Below are positions 25,336 through 37,137 of a stretch of 64,000 nucleotides of DNA, in pieces. The notes beneath the pieces were generated by a model. That model saw only the letters and a program-made list of their open reading frames with translations, was not told the DNA's origin and ran no database searches. Each line of letters starts with the position of its first letter. The first letter of the stretch is position 1. The position numbers were made by a program, and so were the translations under genes. The stretch is from Lottia gigantea (lineage: Eukaryota; Mollusca; Gastropoda; Lottiidae), in NCBI RefSeq assembly GCF_000327385.1, contig NW_008710211.1:1064441-1128440 (forward strand). The letters run 5' to 3'.

Positions 25336-26492
25336 TTTGTTATAATTTGTCTAGAGCTGACAGATTGTGTATTTTCAGTCAATGAAATTATACTGTAATT
25401 AACTTTACTTGCAATTTGTTTGTAATTCTCCCTTTGAAGCCACACAGAACAAAATGGTGCATTTGTAACTCCTGCGTAAAATGCAAATGATGTAAACAGT
25501 GCAACCAAAATCATCTTTGAAGATGGAACGACTTTGTTGAAATAAGACACAAGTCGTGTAAACACGTCTGTGAAGAGATATGTTAATCTTAAATTAAGAA
25601 ATTGATTGAGCTATTGGAAGTATTTCATTATGCTAAATGACTGGAGGTCATTTCATGCTGCTGATACAGATTCAGTTTGGAAATTCTCATCAACACAGAT
25701 AGTTATGGAAAAGGCCTTATAATTTGAGAATTGTTTTTTAACATTTTCACCAGATAAAAAATTAATGGTGATGTCATATCAATGAATTTGTTACATTTCA
25801 CTCTACTATCTTTGTACTTTTTGCTCCTTAACTCGAATTTTACTGAATATTTTCAAGTGAATTGGAATTAGCTATAATATAGTAGACCCTACTGACACTG
25901 TTTCATTTGAGTGATACAGAAAATTCAAACTTCATAAATCAGCGTTGTATTCACGTTTTCAAGAATTGTCTTTTCTATAAAGAGATGGCATTAGCTGATT
26001 TCTGGAATTTCAGGTTTGCATTCAGTTAACAGAATATTAAGATCATTGATGGAAGGAGTCTCTCTGTATATTTGAAGTAATGTTATAAATCTGTTACAGC
26101 CATATCAATAGAGAACTATCATGTTTTTTAAGCTGATAACTAAATAAAATGCAGTGTTGATATTGATCATACAAAATACAATATAATTAGCTCAGTGCAT
26201 GACAATATATAATACCAGCCGTTAGATTCTGTGTGTACACATCACTGCATTTCCCATGTCTTTCTCCAATTCCGTTCAATTTGTTTCGCAATTTTAGCAC
26301 AAAGTTAATAATAAATGTCTTAAAAGCCATTTTGTCTGAAAGCTGATTCGTTTGATTCTGGTTAATATCCATGGCTTTGTTGGTGATGATGAAATCGATT
26401 TGGCATGAGAAATAAAATCTGAAAGCATCTTATTCTTTGATAAAATCTTGTGAAGAAACCTGATTTGTTTTCCTGATAGTCTTGAACATTAT

Positions 26493-26862
26493 AGGAAGCC
26501 ATGGTGGCTCAGTGAGTTAAACGCTTGCTCACTATCCGGAGGGTCCAGAGTTCAATCCTGGCATAGGTTGAGATAATACCTTCGGATTTTTCAACCTGGT
26601 TTCCCCCTGTCATTTATGCAGGTAGCAGGGGCTCACATGGAAAAAGCGTCTAGTCATTTGGATGGGACAATAAACCGAGGTCCTCTGTGCTACAGGCTGT
26701 GCATGTTAAAGATCCCTCGACAGTTGGAAATCGAAAAAGGAGCAGGCTAATGCCGCTGTCCTGGCAAAATTTCCCTCATTGCCCCCTGCATGATGTTGCC
26801 TGTCTTCATTAGCCCACTTGGTGCAGAAAAGTAGGACGTAAAACTCCATTCATTTCATTTCA
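26493..26862 (+). mobile_element. tRNA-derived SINE, near full length
   Basis: This is the same family as the copy at 50139-50483, with head TGGCTCAGTGAGTTAAACG, B-box-like AGTTCAATCCTGG, central GTTAAAGATCCCTCGACAG and the end TAGGACGTAAAACTCC followed by TTCATTTCATTTCA. Target-site duplications are not clear. It lies about 800 bp upstream of the C1 exon, in the sense orientation. Confidence 0.9.
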
Positions 26863-27004
26863 CTTACAGTCTTTACTTGAAATAATATTTACTTCTGTTT
26901 CCATCTAAATGAACCTCAGCCCTAATGATGTTTCTTCAAAATATGTTAAAAGTTTGAACCCGTTAATCCCTCTGATTCTTAGTTGTTATATTTACTGTTC
27001 TCTC

Positions 27005-27052
27005 ATTATTTCATCTGATGACGTGTAATTTGCGTTGAAACATTAAATTTTA
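27005..27052 (+). mobile_element. Hammerhead-like motif fragment
   Basis: ATCTGATGACGTGTAATTTG followed by CGTTGAAACATTAAA. It holds CTGATGA and GAAAC with a short ACG/CGT stem between, directly before the foldback MITE at 27053. Confidence 0.4.
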
Positions 27053-27509
27053 TTTAAGAGATGATAAAGAGGTTTTCAAAAATTTGTATGTGTATCGAGG
27101 ACACTGATAGCTTCAAGTTGCAGAAGTCAGATTTTCAGTCAGATGTCTGTTTTCTGATCCTGCCGTTCTACTAAAACCAAGCGTTTTATGACGTCACTAA
27201 TCGCAATAATATATATCATATGCTTTATCACATAGGCCTTCTCGATTAATGGCATCACATAACACTAAGTTTTAGTGGAAATGCAGGAACCACAGATGTC
27301 TGATTGGAATTGGAATGGTGCAAATTGATGCTATCCAGTGGCAGCCCCAAAGGCATATTTTTCAGGCAAAAATCTCATAACTAGGTTAGAAATTCGGGCA
27401 ACCACAGATATTTCACCCCCTCTCGGACGTAAACCTGGCTCCGCCACTGATCCTATCAGTGTCCCGATACATATAGAAATTTTAGAAAACTTCTTTACAA
27501 TCCCTTTAA
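27053..27509. mobile_element. Long-palindrome foldback MITE carrying a nested element
   Basis: Left arm GATAAAGAGGTTTTCAAAAA through ATGACGTCACTAATCGC; right arm TGCAGGAACCACAGATGTCT to CTTTACAATCCCTTTAA. The right arm is interrupted at 27336-27449 by another small element. The C1 exon starts 135 bp further on. Confidence 0.82.
27336..27449. mobile_element. hAT-like mini-element nested in the foldback MITE
   Basis: A 114-bp insert with ends CAGTGGCAGC and GCTCCGCCACTG (inverted repeats), flanked by ATGCTATC and ATCCTATC, an 8-bp target duplication with one mismatch. CAGTGGCG-type ends plus 8-bp duplications are typical of hAT non-autonomous elements. Confidence 0.75.
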
Positions 27510-27644
27510 ACAAGTGTGCCTATTCCATAATATTGTCTTGTCTTGTGTTTGTGATATGTTAAAAGTCCTTGAGACCGTATTACTAATATTATATTTTCTT
27601 TATTTCAATTTTAATTTTCATTCTAATTTTTATTCTAATTTCAG

Positions 27645-27756
27645 CCAGAGGAACCCCAGCCCTTACGACATATCTTTAAACTTTACCATTTTCGACGTCC
27701 CCATACATGTTTCGTATGTAAACAGATGGTTTGCAATCAGGGATCTGCGTGTGAAG
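27645..27756 (+). CDS. Tensin-like gene, exon encoding first half of C1 domain
   Basis: This 112-bp exon encodes 37 codons plus one base (phase 0 in, phase 1 out). A long T-rich tract ending in TTCAG precedes it and GTAAGC follows; an in-frame TAA lies just upstream, so the reading frame must enter by splicing. The peptide carries His at residue 9, then Cys at 22, 25 and 36, with the core RRPHTCFVCKQ. That is the first half of a C1 zinc finger (H-x12-C-x2-C-x10-C). The x10 gap, the CKQ and the later QG before the third Cys resemble, from memory, the atypical C1 of tensins; PKC-type C1 domains have x13. Tensins link integrin tails to actin at focal adhesions. RASSF-type C1 domains have a similar gap and are the main alternative. 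Another frame is open for 114 codons across the exon but lacks family features. Confidence 0.87.
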
Positions 27757-28767
27757 GTAAGCCGCACAAAATTTCGTTTTTTTTTTTATTTATTTATCCT
27801 TTTTACAATACTAATTGTATCAAATAATTGTAATTTTCAAGATATGTTGAAAATGTAAAAGATTTTACTTCAGATTACACTGTTTGCAATACTGTCTTGT
27901 GAATTGAAAGTAAATTTTTTCAGTAAGAAATATAATTTTTTTTTTATTATCTTGATTTTTGAGGGTTTTCTATCCTTTGTTTGTGTATCTGCAAACTTAT
28001 AGCTTCTATTTGCAAAATTTCAATTTCCTGCATCTATGGCGCGAATTGTATTTGAAATTATATTTGGCGGAACTTTTCCTGAAATTACAAGAACCACAGA
28101 CTTCGACTCTGTAACACAATCATATTTAAAAAAAAAGGCCAGAAAACTTCTTTTGTATTGCTTTAAATGGTAATAAATATAACGACTATATCAATAAAGA
28201 TTATATGAGACTAATTGCCATAATAAGTATAGTCAATATCTAATATTATAACCAATCAGAGCATGTATAGAATTAATATCTTGTATCTCATTCCTTGTCT
28301 TAAATTAAAAGGTAATCAACCAACCAAATCATTGATCATCAATTACTGCGATACTGTTAACAATTACTGCGATACTGCTCTACGATTTCTCACTAGTTTC
28401 ATTGTCTCACTTCGTTACTAAAGGTGTTTATGTCATATTGATCTAGTCTATAGACTAAAGTGTTTATTGTTTCTGGACTCAATATAATGTAATGTAATTA
28501 ATACGTACCATAGATATTTTTTTAAATCCGTCAGACAGGAAATTAGAATTTTAAGAGACTTACCCATTTAATGAATCTGAGAAATTTGTCATGTAACTTT
28601 TTAAAATGTATTTACATAATAAGAATAGGGAAGAGGTTTATGCCTATAATTCCCTATCTTTTCAATTCACTTGTATTTAAAATGAAAACTTTTTAATCAA
28701 GTCCAGATGAGTTACTGCCCCTTTCAGGAAAGATTCTGTCTCTAATGGCATGGTTCTCTCTCTGAGT

Positions 28768-28932
28768 AGTGTATTCTTCAAGAATATACACTGACTTATT
28801 GCAGGTTTCTAATGCAGAATCCACACAGTATACTAACTTATTGCAGGTTACTTGTACACTCTTCAACAATGTACACTAATTTATTGCAGGTTTCTAGTGC
28901 ATTCTTCAACACTAACTTATTGCAGGTCTCTA
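28768..28932. repeat. Irregular 35-50-bp repeat (CTTATTGCAGGTTTCTA)
   Basis: Four units of ACACTAACTTATTGCAGGTT with CATTCTTCAA segments. Each unit contains a CAGGT, so it offers decoy splice-like sites between the two C1 exons. Confidence 0.8.
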
Positions 28933-29525
28933 GAATATAAGTCGAAAGTGTTTACCTCTCTCTTCAGGTCTATGGAATCTAAAATACACAGTATTTATAT
29001 AATCTGTATAAGTACGTTGACTCTATTTCGAAACGGAAAGCAGCTTTTGTCTGTGTATCTATAATTGTCGAGATCAATGTCACCTGACATGGGAACAAGT
29101 GGGAGGTGGAATATTGTTTTAATACGCTTACTCTATATTCAAACAGACGGCTTAAATTATTATCCGACTGTTTCTACTGTTTCAATATTAAAACTTATTA
29201 CTGTAATATATCAATTATTAATGTGAATTGAATATCAGCAAAGTGAAACTGAGAGTCTAAAGGTGCGGGCACATGAACGGTCTTGGTTGGAGATTGTTGT
29301 CAATTAAGCCATTAACGAGAAGACAAAAATCTCCAGTTGGTCGTTGTCCACCATGTCAATAATCACATGTGTGTGCATGTAATTGAAAGGAAAATGAATC
29401 TGATTGGAAAAGGACGGTCTGTCATGCAGGTGATGAAAAATATCGGAGACAAAAAAAATCCTTTCGGGGACACGATAATCTTGGAAGCGCAGACACATGC
29501 AAGATTTTACTCAAGTCAAAAATCG

Positions 29526-29772
29526 TATAATTCCTTCAAAAATACTTCAAACTAGGAATTTTACTCACTATTTCTATATATGTGTTTTTATATATCACAG
29601 AGTCGTCATTTTAACATTCAAACACAGATAATTCAGGATACACATGGAGTCGAAGGCTAGAATTTTGACGGCTGAGCTGAGCTATGAACACTATTACTGT
29701 TGGCTTAGCAAATAAATTCTCGTTTCTGAGACTAAAGTATGGTCAAAAAAATGGCACATCTGTCCCTTTGAA
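29526..29772 (-). mobile_element. TTAAAGGGAC MITE family, reverse-orientation part copy
   Basis: Has TTCAAACTAGGAATTTTACT, TCAGGATACACATGGAGTCG and ends GGCACATCTGTCCCTTTGAA. It lies in the intron between the two C1 exons. Confidence 0.78.
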
Positions 29773-30289
29773 TAAAAAGCCTGTTCTTTTTGATGATTTG
29801 TAGATATGCTTTTTCAACAATATAATGTATTTCCAAGTTTTTCAAACATTGAAATTTCTGGTCTTGCGTGTTTTAATATTGCTTGTCAGAATGTATTGAA
29901 TCATGTATTAAATCGCTTGAAGTAACTCTTTATTGAGTTATGCAATCAATTCTATTTTTGGTAATTACCCTTCAATTATTGATTACATTCTTTCTATTTC
30001 TGTTGTTATTTTATTAATTTGTATTCTATTTTCTCTGAGGAGACGTTGCGTGTAAGAGTAATTGTTAAATAATTCAGAACACTGATTCCTTGTGTGATGT
30101 GAAAAAGTTAAAATGGGGTTCTTCTTCATAAAAATATAAAAAAATTCGCTACATAGATTTATTTCACAAAGTTCTAAAATCACGCTCATTCTCAATACAC
30201 AATATATACCACCCCTCTAGGGAACAATTGACAATTACCTAAGCAGGCAGAATTATCCAGACACAAATGGATAAATTGTAGTTAAAATT

Positions 30290-30380
30290 AATAATAAAAC
30301 ACAATTTCGTGGTGTTTCATGGTTTTATAACATAAATTGTTTCAACAATTTACATTAGTATCATCAGGTGATGTTTTGAC
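30290..30380 (-). mobile_element. Hammerhead-like repeat, minus strand
   Basis: The minus strand reads ACCTGATGATACTAATG, TAAATTGTTGAAACAATT and then TATAAAACCATGAAACACC. The core CTGATGA (30361-30367) and GAAAC (30339-30343) are intact in sequence; the stem between them is weak. Confidence 0.5.
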
Positions 30381-30505
30381 TTGACTTGTGTGCATATTCA
30401 ATCGAGGAATACAAGTTATTGCCCTTGTCATCCAATTTTCAGTTGTATTAAATGTGGAGCGAACTTAGCCTTATTTACGATTTATTTTTGAATTTATATT
30501 TTCAG

Positions 30506-30543
30506 TTTGTCGGTATATATGTCACAGAAAATGTGAAGGGCAG
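30506..30543 (+). CDS. Tensin-like gene, 38-bp micro-exon completing most of the C1 domain
   Basis: The exon lies between TATATTTTCAG and GTATGT. Read in the phase left by the exon at 27645-27756, its first two bases complete a Val codon and the next twelve codons read CRYICHRKCEGQ. The zinc ligands continue exactly: C-x2-C-x4-H-x2-C. The join therefore gives an almost complete C1 domain, lacking only the last Cys (expected five to eight residues on, in the next exon). The exon ends in phase 0, like the three candidate first exons further downstream. The agreement of phase, splice sites and zinc ligands makes chance very unlikely even at this length. Human TNS2 has, as I recall it, a closely similar CRVCK...HRKCEAK segment. 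Confidence 0.87.
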
Positions 30544-30849
30544 GTATGTTTACTTTTCTTATTTTATAAACAAAGACACTGACATTAACAAATATTCTTG
30601 CACCAACCACTCAAATATACTCCCATCAGAACTGAAAACCTGGAACACAAGTTTTCAAGATTTAAAAACATTTAGCAAACAACAATCTATCTAAAAACAG
30701 ATACTGGAACAAGTGACAAAGAAGCTTAATCACTTACTGATTGACACTTACACCCCAAATCCCTAGCCCTCACTCAACCAACACAGGCAAATTAAAAATC
30801 CTCTTTTACATCAAGCCGCTATAAAGTATTCTGTCGCTTGTGTGGCATG

Positions 30850-31040
30850 CATAGTAAAGCGTTCTTGGAACAGTTACTATTTACATTACACCAATTTATC
30901 GAGTCTCATCTGGGAACTGTTCCGAGACCACCTGCCAAAGGTGGGCCAGAATAACAAAGGTTCTAAGAACGCTCGAGTCTACATTACTCAAAATTTATCC
31001 GTTTTATTCTAAGAACTGATAAATTTTGTAATGTACAAGA
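30850..31040. repeat. Inverted-repeat element, probably a MITE remnant
   Basis: AGCGTTCTTGGAAC and GTTCTAAGAACGCT are inverted (13 of 14), and ACATTACTCAAAATTTATC pairs with GATAAATTTTGTAATGT further on. The family is not known to me. Confidence 0.5.
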
Positions 31041-31694
31041 GGTTAAAGAGACCAAAACTCATGACACTGCTGGTATTATGAAACACTATACATGTATAAT
31101 TGTCAAAGAGTTTTCTCAGGTATTTGTCCCTTGTCCCTAGTTAGTGGTACCAAGTGATACTTATTTCATCTTAGCAAATTCATTTAATATGCCTCTTTTA
31201 AAATGTGATTCTGTCTGATCCTGTATTAACAACAAATCAACAAGTTTCTAGCATATATAAACATTAATATCATACTTGTTAACTAAGTTGTCATCTGACA
31301 CATATTGAAAAGACTGAAAATCATTGATATATTGCAGCCTATTTGATATCTTGTCAGATCCTGTACAACCTGATCTTATTACTATAATAACAAATCACCT
31401 AGTTTCTATAATGTATTGATAATATATCTGAAATATGATCTATTTGGATACTCTCTTCTACCTACTAGACAATTGTCACAAAGTTTAAACACTTTTCAAT
31501 ATTAATAACACATTTTATACAACTACATTGTTCTAATTAATCAATTCAGTATTATTCCTTATTTAGTTTGATCTTAACATCTTATTTGTTAAGTTAAAGG
31601 AGAAACGAATCTATTTATTGGAATTTTATAGACTGTACTTGTAAACTTTTCTAATTTAGCATCTAGTGGGAAAATACATATATGAAAGCTGAAA

Positions 31695-32135
31695 TGCTTG
31701 TTTTGACCATGTTACGTCTACTGTCCCAAGTAAAAGAGATACATAGCTTGTTTTGACCATGTTACCTCTACTGTCCTGAGTAAAAGAGATACATAGCTTG
31801 TTTTGACTGTGGTACGTCTACTGTCCCAAGTAAAAGAGATACATAGCTTGTTTTGACTGTGGTACCTCTACTGTCCTGAGTAAAAGAGATACATAGCTTG
31901 TTTTGACTGTGGAACGTCTACTGTCCTGAGTAAAAGAGATACATAGCTTGTTTTGACAGTGGTACCTCTACTGTCCCAAGTAAAAGAGATACATAGCTTG
32001 TTTTGACTGTGGTACGTCTACTGTCCCAAGTAAAAGAGATACATAGCTTGTTTTGACAGTGGTACCTCTACTGTCCCAAGTAAAAGAGATACATAGCTTG
32101 TTTTGACTGTGGTACGTCAACTGTCCCAAGTAAAA
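31695..32135. repeat. 50-bp minisatellite, about nine copies
   Basis: Exact 50-bp spacing; unit ACATAGCTTGTTTTGACTGT, then GGTACCTCTACTGTCCTGAG and TAAAAGAGAT. Variants (ACGTC/ACCTC, CCCAAG/CCTGAG, CCATGT/CTGTGG) alternate along the array. Confidence 0.95.
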
Positions 32136-35100
32136 TCTAAAATAATACCTTCCAAGAAGTTTGAAAAAAATTGAAACTTGGAGGACTTGCTATCAGCCTT
32201 TCACATGAGTAAAATTCCGTATTTCTATATTTGTATTGTAGACTTCCTTTGTTCTTGTTTGAAAAGGGGTTTGTACTGTTGGAAAATGTATGCAAAACAT
32301 TATCTGCAATTCTAGATTACAACAACAAATTTTACTATCAAAACACCTCAAACTAGAATCACCGTAAGTGACTTAATCTTTAATCAAATTGAAGTAGTTA
32401 GTAATTTATCTATAAATTAGAATCGATAATAGAAAGATTATCTCTCAGTTTGAACCTAATCTAATAATGTGTGTAATATTAGTAGTTTGTTTCAAGTGTT
32501 GTCCAGATTAAGACTTCTTTTTTAGTCAAAAGGCTCATGAACAATCAGTTTGTCGTAAGTGGTATATGACTAAAAAAATTAATGACACGGTATTAAGTAA
32601 TAAACTGTTTAAACTCTATAATAGAGATGTCACTGGAGTTAATAGCTTCAGCAAATTTATTGGATATATCCCATAATCTTTTAATTTACTTAGAAAAATT
32701 GATAAACCATGTTTCAACATGTGGTGTTTAATCAATGAGTTTTTGTCACTGGATTGTGGGACAAATAAGATGAAGTAGGGTATCCAGTGCTATATTTTTG
32801 ACACAGTATAAAATAGATGAAATAAAAATCACAAGAGGAATTGGTTCACACATGATGAGCTTCTGTACTGCATTGGTTACCTCTTCTATTCGCTCCTCCA
32901 AAATTCCCTATTTTTGAATAAAGTGTTTTGGTTCCACAACTGGAAAAATGTCCATTAAAGATGGGTTTCCTTATTTTTAGTGTCAAATTAAGCAAACTAT
33001 TTGATTAATTGGTGTTTCATATGAATTATCACATATTCTTAATCATATCATTATGTTATTATTGCATATGTCCATGTATGTACAGTCTGGATAAACAAAA
33101 AGAGACTTTTTGACCTTTTTTTGATCGGTCACTCATTGGAATTCTGCTAGTAATTCTCTTCTAATTTAGCTAATTATGAATTAATTATGGACATGTGAGA
33201 CAAACTGGTATTTTTCCAAGTCAGTAGAACACCTTTACTTTCTATTCATATAAGTATTAGCATTTTCATTTTCTTAAATATAAATAAGGGAACCCATCTT
33301 TAAATTGAGTTGGAGAGTTGAAAGATAGAATTTGAAACCCTTCTCTTTGAGAGTGACCTTCTACCTTAACCCGAGTGACAGGTATTCCCTTGGGGGTAGA
33401 TATAGATACCCTTCAAATATAAACACAAATTTCAACAAGTGGTTAATTGCTTAATTACAAATCAACAAACAGGGCAATGTCCAGAGATAAGATTCTAAAC
33501 ATATTGAAATTAGTCTTATCTTTAACTTAATGAGGCATGTAATTACCCTTACACTAGTCATCTTACTCTTCTTTTACTTGACCTCATCTGACCTCTCTTC
33601 ATGCATATTTAATGAGGTAAATGGTTGGATATGTCAGAGGGAATTATAAGAATGATATGCCACACTTGTATCTGTAAATAAATCACCATTTATAATTAGC
33701 TACCATAACGAACTGAACATAAAGTGTTTGTGTCTCTGGCCTCCATGGTTTCTGGATTCAATGTCATCAGCCACTTTTACATAATAAAAATAATCCATTC
33801 TTGGAATGGATTTCAAAATAGATGACTTACACAATTTTACAGACGAAATTTTCAATTGCTTCCTACGAATATTCTATTTTCTTATTTTGTAATTTTAAAT
33901 TTTATTTTGACACATTTTAATTTTAATAATTTGCTCTTGCTAATATTTGGTTGCAAATGACCCAATGAACACAAATTTCCAAGGAATTTTTATTCAAATC
34001 AAATGTGTTTGCCACAAAAATCAAATAATAATAATAATAACTATTCCTATTGCGAGAAGTGAAGCATTGAACCTCTCAGTACGTAATAGATGATGAGCGG
34101 AAAGTCGCACGTTTGTATGGATCAAATATTCTGTATTTAAGACAATCTAAGTCTATAATTACTATGTCAATTTTAACAAGTTCATTCTCATTCAGAAATA
34201 ATTGCTCAATTGCAATTCAGAAACCACAGTGGTCAAAAAGTCAACGGAAATTGAAGACTAACCATTAAATATTTACAGCTGCATTTAATGACCTTTGACA
34301 TATGAATAATGAATAATTAATGAAGATATTAAAGATGATAATTGGCTATAAATATATTAATAACGCCCTCCAGGCTGATATGATCTATTTCTTTAGTTTG
34401 TGGTTTTGTTGTCTGCAGTCTGAATGGTGTTATTTCCCTTTACTTAAATATACTTTTTATTCAGCACAGAAAGAAAGAAGTCAGCATTCAGTAAAATTCT
34501 TCAGCACTTTAGTTCCTAAATTAAGCAATCTGCAAACATTAAATAATTCAGACTTTTCTGTCAAATCTTTCAAAGTTTAACTTTTAGAACTGGTCAATGT
34601 CCTTGTGCACCATTGTTATCTTCGACAGGGATTAACGCAAAAGTAGAATATTGACACCTATGATGGTCTGTCCTCTCATGTTATACCTGTCAATGATGTA
34701 AAAATTGAATTTCACTAAGGTTACTGCTTTGAGAATATCTCTGAATGGACAGAATTGTATAGAATTATGTCCCAGATAGTTTGTTATCTAACAGTAGAGT
34801 AAAATATATCAAAGTCTGTTAAGTAGAAATGTGTGGAGACCATAAAAGTTTTAGGTAATAGATATTTTGTATCAGATTGTAAGATTGTAACATCAATTCA
34901 TGAGAGACACTTCACTAGTTTGTACTGGACTCTTGCCAGCCCTCATCACTTCCAGCTAGTCTTTAACTTTATTGGCTGTAGAGGTCATCATTGGCATAGG
35001 CCTGTTTCACCAAAAGATAACTTTGGATGATGTAATTGTTCCAGTCAGTTTCTAATATTTATTTGAAATTACCTGTTATTAGCAGATGACTGCATCTTAA

Positions 35101-36750
35101 CTAAAACTTTGTAAAGCGGCCAAGATTTTGTCAGGTACCTGTACCACCTCAACATCAATACCCTAAAACTGCTAGTTTTGCCCAAATTCTACAACAGACA
35201 GATGAAACCTCTTGAATGAATGAATGCACACCAAGTTTCAGACAGAACTTTCACAAGATAATTTGGTTAAACTTCTGAAGAATTACAATTGAAATACCTG
35301 ATACCTTTTCTCTGTCAGTTTTAATCCAATATGATATGTTTCTACTTTTCAAAATATACCTGACCCAGTTACTATAATTTAGAAATATTGTGATAAGGAA
35401 TAACTGTGATGGCTAAGAGATTTTCAGTAATAGCTTTCAATGTCCACTTAAAATACTTGCCAGAACTTGAGTTTTAATGGAGCATGGAAGTAGATAATTG
35501 ATTCACTGAAACAGGTGCCTGCAGGGATGTTGATGTAGTTATAATTACCAGTCATTTTTGATAGAGATCCACAATTACATTCAGAAAATGTAAGATGCTT
35601 GTGTTTATCAACTGATTTGTCAATCACTAAAATTGATTTTACAGTTTAGTCCTTTCAAACCCCAAAAATTGCTGTATTTTTTCAAATTTTGTTTTTATCT
35701 TTGTGAAGTTTTTAACAACACATGAGCTTGAATTGATTTTTATTTGAAGGAATTTTTATGTTTTTTTTTATTGAACTTTATCATTAATTAGTCAACCTGA
35801 TGTTAACATTGGAGGGTTAAATCACTGATTTGGTGAAACTGTTTATTGCACATTTGTTTCTCTTGATGATCTTCCAGTCAGGTCTGTTTGAGCTTCAAAA
35901 TGACTTATATAGGGCATTATTTTACCGTCAGTTTTTTTAAGCTAAGCTGACTTTCAGTTCAAAATGTCCTGCAGTAAACCATGGATACTGTAAAACAGGT
36001 GCCTGTGATGTTATCCACCATCTCTGATTGTCAGTGGGTTGAAATAAGTTTTAATGTGTTTTACCAGCTGATTAGAAGATATTGTATTTCTTTATCTTGT
36101 TTCCTCTCAATATATTTCCTTAGATGTTTTGATATTTCAATTTGTAGTTCTTAGAATTGATATTTTAATTTGTTATTTCATGATGCATTGCAGGCTTTAA
36201 ATTTATTAATATATAATTCATTATCTGGTTTTTGGGGACTTGTATTAATTTGGGCTTAAAGTTAATTGAAAGCAAATCTAAAATTCATTATTTGAAAGAA
36301 AAAAAGTTTTTTTTTTGGGAGAAAGCTATGAAATCAGTGTTTCTAAAATATATATTTGATAAAAATACAATGAAAACATAGTGATAAATATGATGATGTG
36401 GCAGTGTTAAGCAGGCAGAAACTTTTCAAATATGGCCAACTTTTTTTATGTAATCTTCTGTGATGAAAAGAAACCAAAGTATTGTAAACAAAAAATAGTT
36501 TATTATACATCATATACAATAAGACTGAAGTATGGTCCATGCCATAACAATTTATACATGACCTTGAAGTTAATATAAATGATTATAAAGGTCACAGTAA
36601 CATTGTTATAATGTTGATGTCTTCTCAAACAGACAGAATAAATTATGTTTTACTCTACCTTCGTTATCCTATATTTATGTATTAATATCATATGAAACCT
36701 ATTGTATGTAAAAACAATTGATAATATGACCTACCATGTAACATAATTTT

Positions 36751-37137
36751 ATAGACCTTATTCACGCCTTGTTACTGAGACACTGAAATTAAGGTTCATA
36801 ACACAAATTACGTCATCCATTGATAAGATGGAGACGTTATATGAATGAAGAGCCTATGTGATGTCACTGAACAATGCTCAAAAACGAGAAAATGGGCTTA
36901 AAACTGCACTTTCTCAGAAATGTGTGAGGGTAAAATTCATCTGAAAGTATCATTAACTAGCTTAATCAACTCTGATTTTAATTTTGGAAAATATAATTAG
37001 TTTTGAGTTACTAGGTCTGGAGGCTTTAAAGACGTCAAGGTGGCGATTTTAATGCAGCGATGCCACGTTACCTTCGTTTGTTTCCTTTATGAGCCTCGTT
37101 CTGGATTCATTATGGCAGATGCGTGAATAAGGTCTAT
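36751..37137. mobile_element. Terminal-inverted-repeat element, ATAGACCTTATTCACGC ends
   Basis: A 387-bp unit bounded by perfect 17-bp inverted repeats, ATAGACCTTATTCACGC and its complement. If the outer TA is the target site, this is a Tc1/mariner-type layout with GACCTTATTCACGC ends. It is less AT-rich than its surroundings and has no coding frame, so it is a non-autonomous copy. Confidence 0.82.

Noticed and set aside
25185-25565. 126-codon minus-strand frame with a hydrophobic stretch near its start
   Set aside because: It runs antisense through an old SINE head, shows no family motif, and has no supporting context.
27514-27858. 114-codon frame covering the C1 exon
   Set aside because: It is in the wrong frame; the C1 ligands appear only in the frame starting at 27645.
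30560-30694. Possible LINE C-terminus (ILPSELKTWNTSF)
   Set aside because: Resemblance to reverse-transcriptase ends is slight, and the 3' hairpin and ATT tail found at 55 kb are absent.
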